64,000 nt of DNA from positions 1,026,001 to 1,090,000 of the forward strand of contig JACVVK020000152.1 of NCBI GenBank assembly GCA_018292915.2. Direction: 5' to 3'. Below the pieces are notes generated by a model, which was not told the DNA's origin, made no database searches, and worked only from the letters and a program-made list of their open reading frames with translations. The translations under genes were made by a program, and so were the position numbers. The stretch is from Batillaria attramentaria. Its lineage: Eukaryota > Mollusca > Gastropoda > Batillariidae. Shown piece by piece: positions 40,838 through 51,500 of the stretch. Every line of letters begins with the position of its first letter. Position 1 is the stretch's first letter.

Positions 40838-43277
40838 TTAATACTCGGGGTAGACGAGAAATCCCGAAAACATGTTCCAGTGTTCTCCCTTGATGGTTCT
40901 TGGGGTCGTGTACTTCATTCTGTACTCGGCCTCCTCACCAACCTTCATATAGGCCATCCCGGCGGCGTTGCCCTGACGGAATTGATACGACCCTAGACAG
41001 CTGGCAATACGGCGGTCCTGGACGAATAGGTCTGCTCGCTCCGTTTCTGCCGCAGCACAGCTTGCGAAGAAGGCGTAGGTTCCAGACGCTGGTGCTGTGA
41101 AGATACCCGTGGTTGTGTTGTACCCGTTCCCTGTGTTGATGGTGGCGACATTGTTGATAATCCTGTAGTGAGGCGGGTCGACTTGTATTCGGTGCTTGTT
41201 GCTACAGGCGCTGAAAACTACTGCATTGCTGGCAGTACGAGATGATGCTATTGAAATGGACAGAGAGCAAAAGAACGATGATTATTTGCTGGAGAAGCGG
41301 CCCGCCTGTTAGTAAGGTCTTTCTCGCGCGGCATGGCTTTGTCAGTGCGATACCACACAGTGTCTTCCGTTAATTTTGTCGTGGACTGAATATTTCCAAA
41401 GCAGTGGGGAAGTCGAAGTTTACCGAGAGATGCACCAATAACTTTTGGTGAGTAAAAGTTGAAAACGCCCCCCCCCCACCCCCCCCCCCACACACATATT
41501 TATACAAAAACACAAATAAAGAAACAAAAAGACAAAGAAACAAACAAACAAAGAAACAAACCACCCAAAACCGCCCCTCCCCGCCGCAAAAAACAACAAC
41601 AAAAAACAAACAAACAAAACAACAACGACAAAAAAAAACAACCAAAAAAAAAAAAAAAAAAACAAAAAACTACAACAACCACAAAAACAAGTTTGAACAA
41701 AACAACTAACAAACAAAAACCAACAACAAACCAAACAAACTAACGAACAAAAACCAACAACAAACCAACCAAACGAAAAAAAAAAAAAATCAACAAAGTC
41801 CATGAAATCGCTCGTTTTACTAAATTATTGTCCTGGGTACAATGTCTAGAAACAACAACAACAACAACCACCCCCCAAAAAACAAACAAACAAACAAAAC
41901 ACCAAAAAACCCAAACAAACAACAACAACAAAAAACAACAAACAACAACAACAAACAAACAAAATTAAAAAAACAACGACAACAAAAACAACAAACCCAC
42001 ACGGTTTGGGTATCCCTGTAAATAAACGCCTACTTGTTTGTTGTTGTTTCAATGTGTCGTCCTCACGGTGGTGTTCTTCCAACGTCTTGATCCTGGCTGA
42101 CAGTTTAGTTTCCAGTACTGTGAAGCGTGCGTCCACGTTATCCACATAGATACTCGGGCTTTGCGTTGTGCACGTGTCCCTTTGGACGGCATGGGGCGAA
42201 CAGCAAGCGTACAGTCCGCTAACCACTGGGTTGGGGAGCAGCAGCCGGAACTCGCCGCCATCACTGCTGGTGCTGTTTATCATCCCAACTGGGCCCTGTA
42301 AAGATTTATATGGTTAAAGACCCGGTTTTTATGATCATTGTGCTCATTTCTCGTTCTGAGTTGATGTGGTGGCGTCTAGCCTCTCGTCACTTCCACACCT
42401 GCACAGTGACAGCATCTCAAAGGACGGCACTGAGCTAAAAGAAGGGTACACAATGACGCGGGAGGTTTGATTGTCGGCATAGTCAACCGCTGAAAAGAAG
42501 AATTTATATCCTCACCCGCTTGCGTAGAGAGCAAACAGCATTGTATCGCATCAAGAGCAATATCTTACCGACCAGATGACAGCTTTAGTTGTGTTGTGGT
42601 GACTGGTGCATGTGAGCTGCACGTGATACTCATCAGTCTCCTTGTTGTACACCGCTATGGGTTCCTGGCGCACCACAAGGGAACATGTGGCTTTTAAACA
42701 GAAGAAATGAAAACTGTTACTGTCGTGCATAAGTTTCAATTGTTTCAAAACGGCAAAGAAACATGCAAACAATAACAAACAAACAATGGCAAACAAACGG
42801 ATAATAGCAAACAAACAATAGCAACCAACCAGCCAACCAACCAACCAACCAACCAACCAACCAACCAACCAACCAACCAACCAAACATTAACAAAACAAC
42901 AAAACAAAACAAAAGAAAAAAATCTAGCCAACCAATAAGTACAGAACAAAGGAACAAACTACAACAAAAACACAAACAAACAAACAAACAAACAAACAAA
43001 CAAACAGGTTTTTTTGTAGCTGTCAATGTGTTCAGTATTAGATTTACTATTAATTTTACGCTATTTTTGACGTAAGAACTTAGAAGGTAAAAAATTTCTT
43101 ATGCTGTTTACGAGCCGCATGCTTTTCATGTTACTTGACTCTCCCCTCTCCAAAAATAAAACAAAAATAAAAGAGAGAGAGAGAGAGGGCGGGGGGGGGG
43201 GGGGGGATAAAACCCTCTAAAGTTTGTTTACCGGTGAAACTGGCCAGAAACACAAGAGCGCCGACCAGAGGGGGCAT
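40838..43277 (-). CDS. Secreted Ig-like/coiled-coil/C1q protein (QREP-like lectin, 4 exons)
   Basis: Minus-strand exons are 43277-43232, 42690-42569, 42295-42034 and 41247-40838, with GT-AG introns in phases 1,0,1, giving 840 coding bases and 279 aa. The start is the only ATG that places a signal peptide first (MPPLVGALVFLASFTA). One Ig-like fold follows, with C43, W55 and Y85-A-C87; two N-glycosylation sequons lie at N48 and N63. A coiled coil occupies about 105-142, heptad-like around FTVLETKLSARIKTLEE. A C1q domain runs from about 151 to the end: AVVFSAC at the start, GIFTAPASGTYAFF in the middle, FSGFLVYPEY at the stop. Signal-Ig-coil-C1q matches the gastropod VIgL/QREP class of secreted immune-type lectins, which includes the FREP and CREP relatives. 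Pathogen or glycan recognition is inferred from family. The gene is convergent with the MRH pair. Its introns are full of CAA/CAAA and CCAA repeats. Confidence 0.9.
41470..42000 (+). repeat. C-run plus CAAA/CAA low-complexity intron
   Basis: Nearly the whole intron between the coiled-coil and C1q exons is A/C-only sequence (CAAA, CAA, poly-A, poly-C). Long frames here have no coding signal. Confidence 0.9.
42760..43010 (+). repeat. (CCAA)n and (CAAA)n tracts
   Basis: CCAA units at about 42823-42884 and CAAA units at 42970-43005, in the first intron of the C1q gene. Confidence 0.9.
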
Positions 43278-43509
43278 CCCCTGGGTGTGAGGACCTTCAC
43301 CACGCCGCGTATATCGCTTCTTGCCCAGATGTGCCACCAACCGCCCTCAGCTCGCTCTTCTGTTCTGTTTCGACCCAGCTGCAGTGAAGCTGTGGTGATT
43401 ATCCTCACCGGCGTAAAGCGAAATGACGCTAGTTATCGTTTGCGTATTCATGGCGCGTCATACACATCAACGCGAGATAATAATCAATGATCAAGTGTTT
43501 GATTCTTAT

Positions 43510-43605
43510 TTCTCGTGTGTGTTTTTTTTTTAAATTTTTATTCATTTATTTATTTATTTGTTTATTCATTTATTTATTTATTTATTTATTTTTGTTTGGG
43601 TTTTT
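43510..43605 (+). repeat. (TTTA)n tract
   Basis: Tandem ATTT/TTTA units upstream (on the minus strand) of the C1q gene start. Confidence 0.85.
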
Positions 43606-43641
43606 AAAATATCAACTTCGTCTGTTTTTGTTTCCTGGTTT

Positions 43642-43965
43642 AGTTCTTTTTGTTGTTGTTGTGGTTAGGATGTTTTCTTTGTCTTTTTTGTTGTTGTTGT
43701 GGTTAGGATGTTTTCTTTGTCTTTTTGTTGTTGTTGTGGTTAGGATGTTTTCTTTGTCTTTTTTGTTGTTGTTGTGGTTAGGATGTTTTCTTTGTCTTTT
43801 TTGTTGTTGTTGTGGTTAGGATGTTTTCTTTGTCTTTTTTGTTGTTGTTGTGGTTAGGATGTTTTCTTTGTCTTTTTTGTTGTTGTTGTGGTTAGGATGT
43901 TTTCTTTGTCTTTTTTGTTGTTGTTGTGGTTAGGATGTTTTCTTTGTCTTTTTTTGTTGTTGCTT
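43642..43965 (+). repeat. 38-bp minisatellite, about 8 copies
   Basis: 'ggttaggatgttttctttgt' plus 'ctttttt' and GTT units repeats at 37-38-base spacing with almost no variation except the T-run length. Confidence 0.92.
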
Positions 43966-43985
43966 GTCTGAGCTTCTTGTTACCC

Positions 43986-44131
<146 letters not shown>

Positions 44132-44596
44132 TGTTTTGCAAAGACAGGGAGGCATTTCAACGCACGGGAAACCTCCTCGGCTTAGGCAGTTTTGCGTATC
44201 AGACCACCACAAATACCACTACACACCCTCCGTACCAAAGGAGTTTACACAAACGACTTACACAGTAAAGCCAGATTCATTAGTGTTAGTTTAATGGGTC
44301 TGCGTGCAACCTCAGCATACGCATAGAAACAGGTATGTCAAGGAATTGTCCGTCTTGAGATCGCGTCCAAAAGGTTGTGTTTATTATAGGAACAGTATCA
44401 TAGTTCGCCTCTTTCAACATCCATGGATATAGAAGTATACAGACGTTATCGAGGCACAACTCATTAAAATGATTTTAAATGGGTTTCAAGTTCAGTCGGT
44501 TCTAGCAATTGGCAAAATCTCAATACTCGTTCAGAGATCGTAAAAAAAAAAAAACCCAACAACAAACTTTCGCAAGGTCACTTTACAAAATAGAAA

Positions 44597-46187
44597 TATA
44601 ATTTTGACACTCTGCATTGTCTACGGTGAACTTTTCCTTTCGGTCATAACGCCTTAACCGCCCTGCTTCTGCATATCATGTGAAAGATCAAAATAACCCA
44701 TTATTACCTTTTCTACCACCCACTTCATATGCGGAACAAATTTCAATTTCAAACTGAATTTTTCTCAAATGGAAAAAAAATGGGCTGTTCTCAACTACCA
44801 GACACGCATTATCTACGGTGAACTTTTCCTTTCGGTCAGAACGCCTTAACCGCCCTGCTTCTGCATATCATGTGAAAGATCAAAATAACCCATTATTACC
44901 TTTTCTACCACCCACTTCATATGCGGAACAAATTTCAATTTCAAACTGAATTTTGCTCAAATGGAAAAACATGGGCTGTTCTCAACTACCAGACACGCAT
45001 TATCTACGGTGAACTTTTCCTTTCGGTCAGAACGCCTTAACCGCCCTGCTTCTGCATATCATGTGAAAGATCAAAATAACCCATTATTACCTTTTCTACC
45101 ACCCACTTCATATGCGGAACAAATTTCAATTTCAAACTGAATTTTGCTCAAATGGAAAAAAATGGGCTGTTCTCAACTACCAGACACGCATTATCTACGG
45201 TGAACTTTTCCTTTCGGTCAGAACGCCTTAACCGCCCTGCTTCTGCATATCATGTGAAAGATCAAAATAACCCATTATTACCTTTTCTACCACCCACTTC
45301 ATATGCGGAACAAATTTCAATTTCAAACTGAATTTTGCTCAAATGGAAAAAAATGGGCTGTTCTCAACTACCAGACACGCATTATCTACAGTGAACTTTT
45401 CCTTTCGGTCAGAACGCCTTAACCGCCCTGCTTCTGCATATCATGTGAAAGATCAAAATAACCCATTATTACCTTTTCTACCACCCACTTCATATGCGGA
45501 ACAAATTTCAATTTCAAACTGAATTTTGCTCAAATGGAAAAAAAATGGGCTGTTCTCAACTACCAGACACGCATTATCTACAGTGAACTTTTCCTTTCGG
45601 TCAGAACGCCTTAACCGCCCTGCTTCTGCATATCATGTGAAAGATCAAAATAACCCATTATTACCTTTTCTACCACCCACTTCATATGCGGAACAAATTT
45701 CAATTTCAAACTGAATTTTGCTCAAATGGAAAAAAATGGGCTGTTCTCAACTACCAGACACGCATTATCTACGGTGAACTTTTCCTTTCGGTCAGAACGC
45801 CTTAACCGCCCTGCTTCTGCATATCATGTGAAAGATCAAAATAACCCATTATTACCTTTTCTACCACCCACTTCATATGCGGAACAAATTTCAATTTCAA
45901 ACTGAATTTTTCTCAAATGGAAAAAAAATGGGCTGTTCTCAACTACCAGACACGCATTATCTACGGTGAACTTTTCCTTTCGGTCATAACGCCTTAACCG
46001 CCCTGCTTCTGCATATCATGTGAAAGATCAAAATAACCCATTATTACCTTTTCTACCACCCACTTCATATGCGGAACAAATTTCAATTTCAAACTGAATT
46101 TTTCTCAAATGGAAAAAACATGGGCTGTTCTCAACTACCAGACACGCATTATCTACGGTGAACTTTTCCTTTCGGTCAGAACGCCTT
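44597..46187 (+). repeat. 191/192-bp satellite, about 8 copies
   Basis: 'ctacggtgaacttttccttt' starts at 44621, 44813, 45004, 45195, 45386, 45578, 45769, 45961 and 46153. Units are nearly identical, differing mainly in an A-run after 'caaatgg' and in gtcat/gtcag and acggt/acagt variants. The first unit diverges at its left edge; the last stops abruptly at 46187. Confidence 0.97.
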
Positions 46188-46319
46188 CAAAGTTTTAGGA
46201 TCGTCGCCTTTTCATGCGATGTCTTTACGCGATACAATACAGAACGTAACTTCAATCCACACAAACACAAACATGAAAAGACGTCAAGACAGAAAGAAAC
46301 GACGCAAAAAAGGAAAGAA

Positions 46320-46400
46320 ACAAAACAACAACAAAAAACAACAAAAACAATAACAACAACAACAACAAACAAGAACAACAACAACAACAACAAAAACCCG
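46320..46400 (+). repeat. (CAA)n low-complexity tract
   Basis: CAA/CAAAA units of about 80 bases. Confidence 0.85.
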
Positions 46401-46439
46401 CTTGCACCGCCTTGTGTTACTGACGAACAAAAAAAGTAA

Positions 46440-47200
46440 TTAAACCAAACTGATGGCAAAAGAACTGATGGCAACTCACGCATAGACAAAACACGAGAAA
46501 GGCTTATAATACATACATACTATTTGCTGAAATGTACAACAGCTCGATCTCTACATTTACAATTCATGACTATATACACCCCCTCCTTCCCCACCTCATG
46601 CCCGCACTTCCAACAGACCCTGAAAGCAAAAACAAAGCATGGAACCAGTAGATACAACATCACAATTAATGAAGGGGAAAACACTCAGCACCCCCCCCCC
46701 CCACCCCATCCCTTCCCTAACCCACCTCCCCATCTCAACGAAACAGCAAAAGCAAAACTATCACAAAACTGCTTTACAATAAAAATAATCCGTGGCCCTG
46801 TTCGCACATTTGAAGCCTATTGTTAAAATACAATTATAGTCAAACTAGGTGCAGACAAGTATCCAGGCAAACCTGAATAACTTGTGCAAAGAGCGTGTCC
46901 TGATGAATTGCCCAAAACCACCATAATAACAATTGATATTCTAAAACCGGTGACAGGCGACTACACAGCAAAATGCCTCCATGCATTGTTCAAATCGACG
47001 AAATTTGTTAACCCATCATTTTGACCACACAGTATAACTAACAGTTCGTACATTGGTCTGTAATTTTAAAGTCAAACAGTTGCACGAGCCAAGAAATCAC
47101 AGCTGTCAGCTTGGACGGCGAAAGTATAGGCCTACCCACGCCATGATCTTCATTCAGCTTCAGCTCTGAAACACAGTGTCGAATACATACAGCCGGCATC
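46440..47200. other. No feature seen
   Basis: Unique AT-rich sequence with one poly-C run at 46690. Frames are short and without splice-site support. Confidence 0.6.
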
Positions 47201-47212
47201 TTCTTAGCAATT

Positions 47213-47257
47213 ACAGTTCGGGTTTCAGTCGCCCCCGACGGGACAAGCTGCGCACAA

Positions 47258-47343
<86 letters not shown>

Positions 47344-47384
47344 TTCGGGTTTCAGTCGCCCCCGACGGGACAAGCTGCGCACAA

Positions 47385-47453
<69 letters not shown>
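47213..47453 (+). repeat. Duplicated 48-bp block with two (GT)n arrays
   Basis: 'gttcgggtttcagtcgccc' through 'gacaagctgcgcacaatct' occurs at 47216 and 47343, each copy followed by a GT array (the second preceded by CT). Confidence 0.9.
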
Positions 47454-47455
<2 letters not shown>

Positions 47456-47937
47456 TTCTGTTGGCTCAGCGCCAGTGTAGTCTGCGAGATGCTGTCAGTG
47501 TGCAGGTGCCTCAGTGATAGTGTTGTCAAGCATTTCGATTCTGCAGGCCTATCAGCGGCAAAACGCCCTCAGGGCCAATTAAATCCGCGTGCAGCGGGCA
47601 CTCCCCGGAGACGCCGCCGCGACGCCTGTGAATAGAGCACGGTCGTATTTTTTTTCTCGCCACACCAGCAAGTCGCCGGGCCGGCGGTGCAGCTGGTAGC
47701 CAAAATGTGTTGCAACGTATGATCGCAACCCCCGCGCAATACACAAGCGGGTGCCTGGCAGGCATTCTGCATTTGACAAGGCCTTTAGTAGTACGATGGA
47801 AAACACTACCGACAGATCTCAGAACGATTTGTAAGCACAGAATGACGGGACGAGGGGCCATCAAATCGTCAGTCTGGATTTCTTGGTGATGGGAGCGATG
47901 ATGGACGGGGCGGAGGCCTAACGCTGAAAGATAGATG

Positions 47938-48115
47938 GAGTGGGTGGGTTTGGGGGAGTTTAACGTCGTTTTCAACCACGTATGGGTGATACCAAAGGCG
48001 GCCGGGGCAACGAGAAAAAGGCCAGCACAATATCTGACCCACGCCGGGATACGAACTCACGACCCGAGCATTGAAAGTCCAACGCTCTACCATTCGGCTC
48101 TTCCCGGCTCCCCAA
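47938..48115 (-). mobile_element. SINE family 1, minus
   Basis: Tail 'agtttaacgtcgttttcaacc' to head 'gctctaccattcggct..cccggctcccc'. Target duplications are not obvious. Confidence 0.8.
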
Positions 48116-48202
48116 GACAAATGGAAACAAAAATGCAGTTTGGTTGGTTCTCTGAGCCAGGTACACTTCTGTCAAGGAGAGTGTATCGGTTACTGGAAAT
48201 TG

Positions 48203-48208
<6 letters not shown>

Positions 48209-48277
<69 letters not shown>

Positions 48278-48300
48278 CAACAACAACAACAAAAACAAAA
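48209..48300 (+). repeat. (CA)n(CAA)n microsatellite
   Basis: About 65 bases of CA followed by CAA units. Confidence 0.9.
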
Positions 48301-48348
48301 CACCTACCTTTTTTTATTTTTTACAAAAGGATGATAACACTCACCAGC

Positions 48349-48434
48349 ATGTATGTAGACTGCCCCATCAGTCGCAGGACTGTGTCATTTTCACACAATG
48401 TCTGCTATTTTGCCCGAAGTGTGGATGATGAGAC
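48349..48434 (+). CDS. Possible single exon, cysteine-containing (lectin-like?)
   Basis: An open segment between a weak acceptor (actcaccag) and a good donor (gtaagg) encodes about 28 residues including DCPISRR and HNVCYFARS. A CP...CY arrangement is typical of the first strand of C-type lectin domains, but the peptide is too short to assign. The downstream side runs straight into the 46/47-bp satellite, so any next exon would be more than 12 kb away. It could equally be a chance ORF. Confidence 0.25.
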
Positions 48435-48579
48435 AGGTAAGGATTAGAATCCCAAGCTGAAAGAGGAAAACGTGATAAAACCTTGACATTTATGGCCATG
48501 ATAACAACCTTTAATGAAGACAGTCAGTGTAATACCTATGGACGACGTTGCCCGTTGCGTTATAATAATAATAATAATA

Positions 48580-51500
48580 AGAAGAAGAAGAATATGGGTA
48601 GTTAAGGGACACCATCCCTCTCGAGAAGAAGAATATGGGTATTTAAGGGACACCATCTCTCTCTCTCGAGAAGAAGAATATGGGTATTTAAGGGACACCA
48701 TCTCTCTCTCGAGAAGAAGAAGAATATGGGTATTTAAGGGACACCATCTCTCTCTCGAGAAGAAGAAGAATATGGGTATTTAAGGGACACCATCTCTCTC
48801 TCGAGAAGAAGAAGAATATGGGTATTTAAGGGACACCATCCCTCTCGAGAAGAAGAAGAAGAATATGGGTATTTAAGGGACACCATCTCTCTCTCAAGAA
48901 GAAGAAGAATATGGGTATTTAAGGGACACCATCTCTCTCTCGAGAAGAAGAAGAATATGGGTATTTAAGGGACACCATCTCTCTCTCGAGAAGAAGAAGA
49001 ATATGGGTATTTAAGGGACACCATCTCTCTCTCGAGAAGAAGAAGAATATGGGTATTTAAGGGACACCATCTCTCTCTCGAGAAGAAGAAGAATATGGGT
49101 ATTTAAGGGACACCATCTCTCTCTCGAGAAGAAGAAGAATATGGGTATTTAAGGGACACCATCTCTCTCTCGAGAAGAAGAAGAATATGGGTATTTAAGG
49201 GACACCATCTCTCTCTCGAGAAGAAGAAGAATATGGGTATTTAAGGGACACCATCCCTCTCGAGAAGAAGAAGAAGAATATGGGTATTTAAGGGACACCA
49301 TCTCTCTCTCGAGAAGAAGAAGAATATGGGTATTTAAGGGACACCATCCCTCTCGAGAAGAAGAAGAAGAATATGGGTATTTAAGGGACACCATCTCTCT
49401 CTCGAGAAGAAGAAGAATATGGGTATTTAAGGGACACCATCCCTCTCGAGAAGAAGAAGAAGAATATGGGTATTTAAGGGACACCATCCCTCTCGAGAAG
49501 AAGAAGAAGAATATGGGTATTTAAGGGACACCATCTCTCTCTCGAGAAGAAGAAGAATATGGGTATTTAAGGGACACCATCTCTCTCTCGAGAAGAAGAA
49601 GAATATGGGTATTTAAGGGACACCATCTCTCTCTCGAGAAGAAGAAGAATATGGGTATTTAAGGGACACCATCTCTCTCTCGAGAAGAAGAAGAATATGG
49701 GTATTTAAGGGACACCATCCCTCTCGAGAAGAAGAAGAAGAATATGGGTATTTAAGGGACACCATCCCTCTCGAGAAGAAGAAGAAGAATATGGGTATTT
49801 AAGGGACACCATCTCTCTCTCGAGAAGAAGAAGAATATGGGTATTTAAGGGACACCATCCCTCTCGAGAAGAAGAAGAAGAATATGGGTATTTAAGGGAC
49901 ACCATCTCTCTCTCGAGAAGAAGAAGAATATGGGTATTTAAGGGACACCATCCCTCTCGAGAAGAAGAAGAAGAATATGGGTATTTAAGGGACACCATCC
50001 CTCTCGAGAAGAAGAAGAAGAATATGGGTATTTAAGGGACACCATCCCTCTCGAGAAGAAGAAGAAGAATATGGGTATTTAAGGGACACCATCCCTCTCG
50101 AGAAGAAGAAGAAGAATATGGGTATTTAAGGGACACCATCCCTCTCGAGAAGAAGAAGAAGAATATGGGTATTTAAGGGACACCATCCCTCTCGAGAAGA
50201 AGAAGAAGAATATGGGTATTTAAGGGACACCATCCCTCTCGAGAAGAAGAAGAAGAATATGGGTATTTAAGGGACACCATCCCTCTCGAGAAGAAGAAGA
50301 AGAATATGGGTATTTAAGGGACACCATCCCTCTCGAGAAGAAGAAGAAGAATATGGGTATTTAAGGGACACCATCTCTCTCTCTCGAGAAGAAGAATATG
50401 GGTATTTAAGGGACACCATCTCTCTCGAGAAGAAGAAGAAGAATATGGGTATGTAAGGGACACCATCTCTCTCTCGAGAAGAAGAAGAATATGGGTATTT
50501 AAGGGACACCATCTCTCTCGAGAAGAAGAATATGGGTATTTAAGGGACACCATCTCTCTCTCGAGAAGAAGAAGAATATGGGTATGTAAGGGACACCATC
50601 TCTCTCTCGAGAAGAAGAAGAATATGGGTATTTAAGGGACACCATCTCTCTCTCAAGAAGAAGAAGAATATGGGTATTTAAGGGACACCATCCCTCTCGA
50701 GAAGAAGAAGAAGAAGAAGAATATGGGTATTTAAGGGACACCATCCCTCTCGAGAAGAAGAAGAAGAATATGGGTATTTAAGGGACACCATCCCTCTCGA
50801 GAAGAAGAAGAAGAATATGGGTATTTAAGGGACACCATCTCTCTCTCAAGAAGAAGAAGAATATGGGTATTTAAGGGACACCATCCCTCTCGAGAAGAAG
50901 AAGAAGAATATGGGTATTTAAGGGACACCATCCCTCTCGAGAAGAAGAAGAAGAATATGGGTATTTAAGGGACACCATCCCTCTCGAGAAGAAGAAGAAG
51001 AATATGGGTATTTAAGGGACACCATCCCTCTCGAGAAGAAGAAGAAGAATATGGGTATTTAAGGGACACCATCCCTCTCGAGAAGAAGAAGAAGAATATG
51101 GGTATTTAAGGGACACCATCCCTCTCGAGAAGAAGAAGAAGAATATGGGTATTTAAGGGACACCATCCCTCTCGAGAAGAAGAAGAAGAATATGGGTATG
51201 TAAGGGACACCATCCCTCTCGAGAAGAAGAAGAAGAATATGGGTATTTAAGGGACACCATCTCTCTCTCAAGAAGAAGAAGAATATGGGTATTTAAGGGA
51301 CACCATCCCTCTCGAGAAGAAGAAGAAGAAGAAGAATATGGGTATTTAAGGGACACCATCCCTCTCGAGAAGAAGAAGAAGAATATGGGTATTTAAGGGA
51401 CACCGTCCCTCTCGAGAAGAAGAAGAAGAATATGGGTATTTAAGGGACACCGTCCCCCTCGAGAAGAAGAAGAAGAATATGGGTATTTAAGGGACACCAT

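Noticed and set aside
41370..42000. Phe/Val/Cys-rich minus-strand frames in the C1q gene intron
   Set aside because: A/C-only low complexity; the exon boundaries at 42034 and 41247 are clear and in phase.
47526..47975. 149-aa minus-strand ORF
   Set aside because: No family recognised, no splice support, and it runs into a SINE at 47938.
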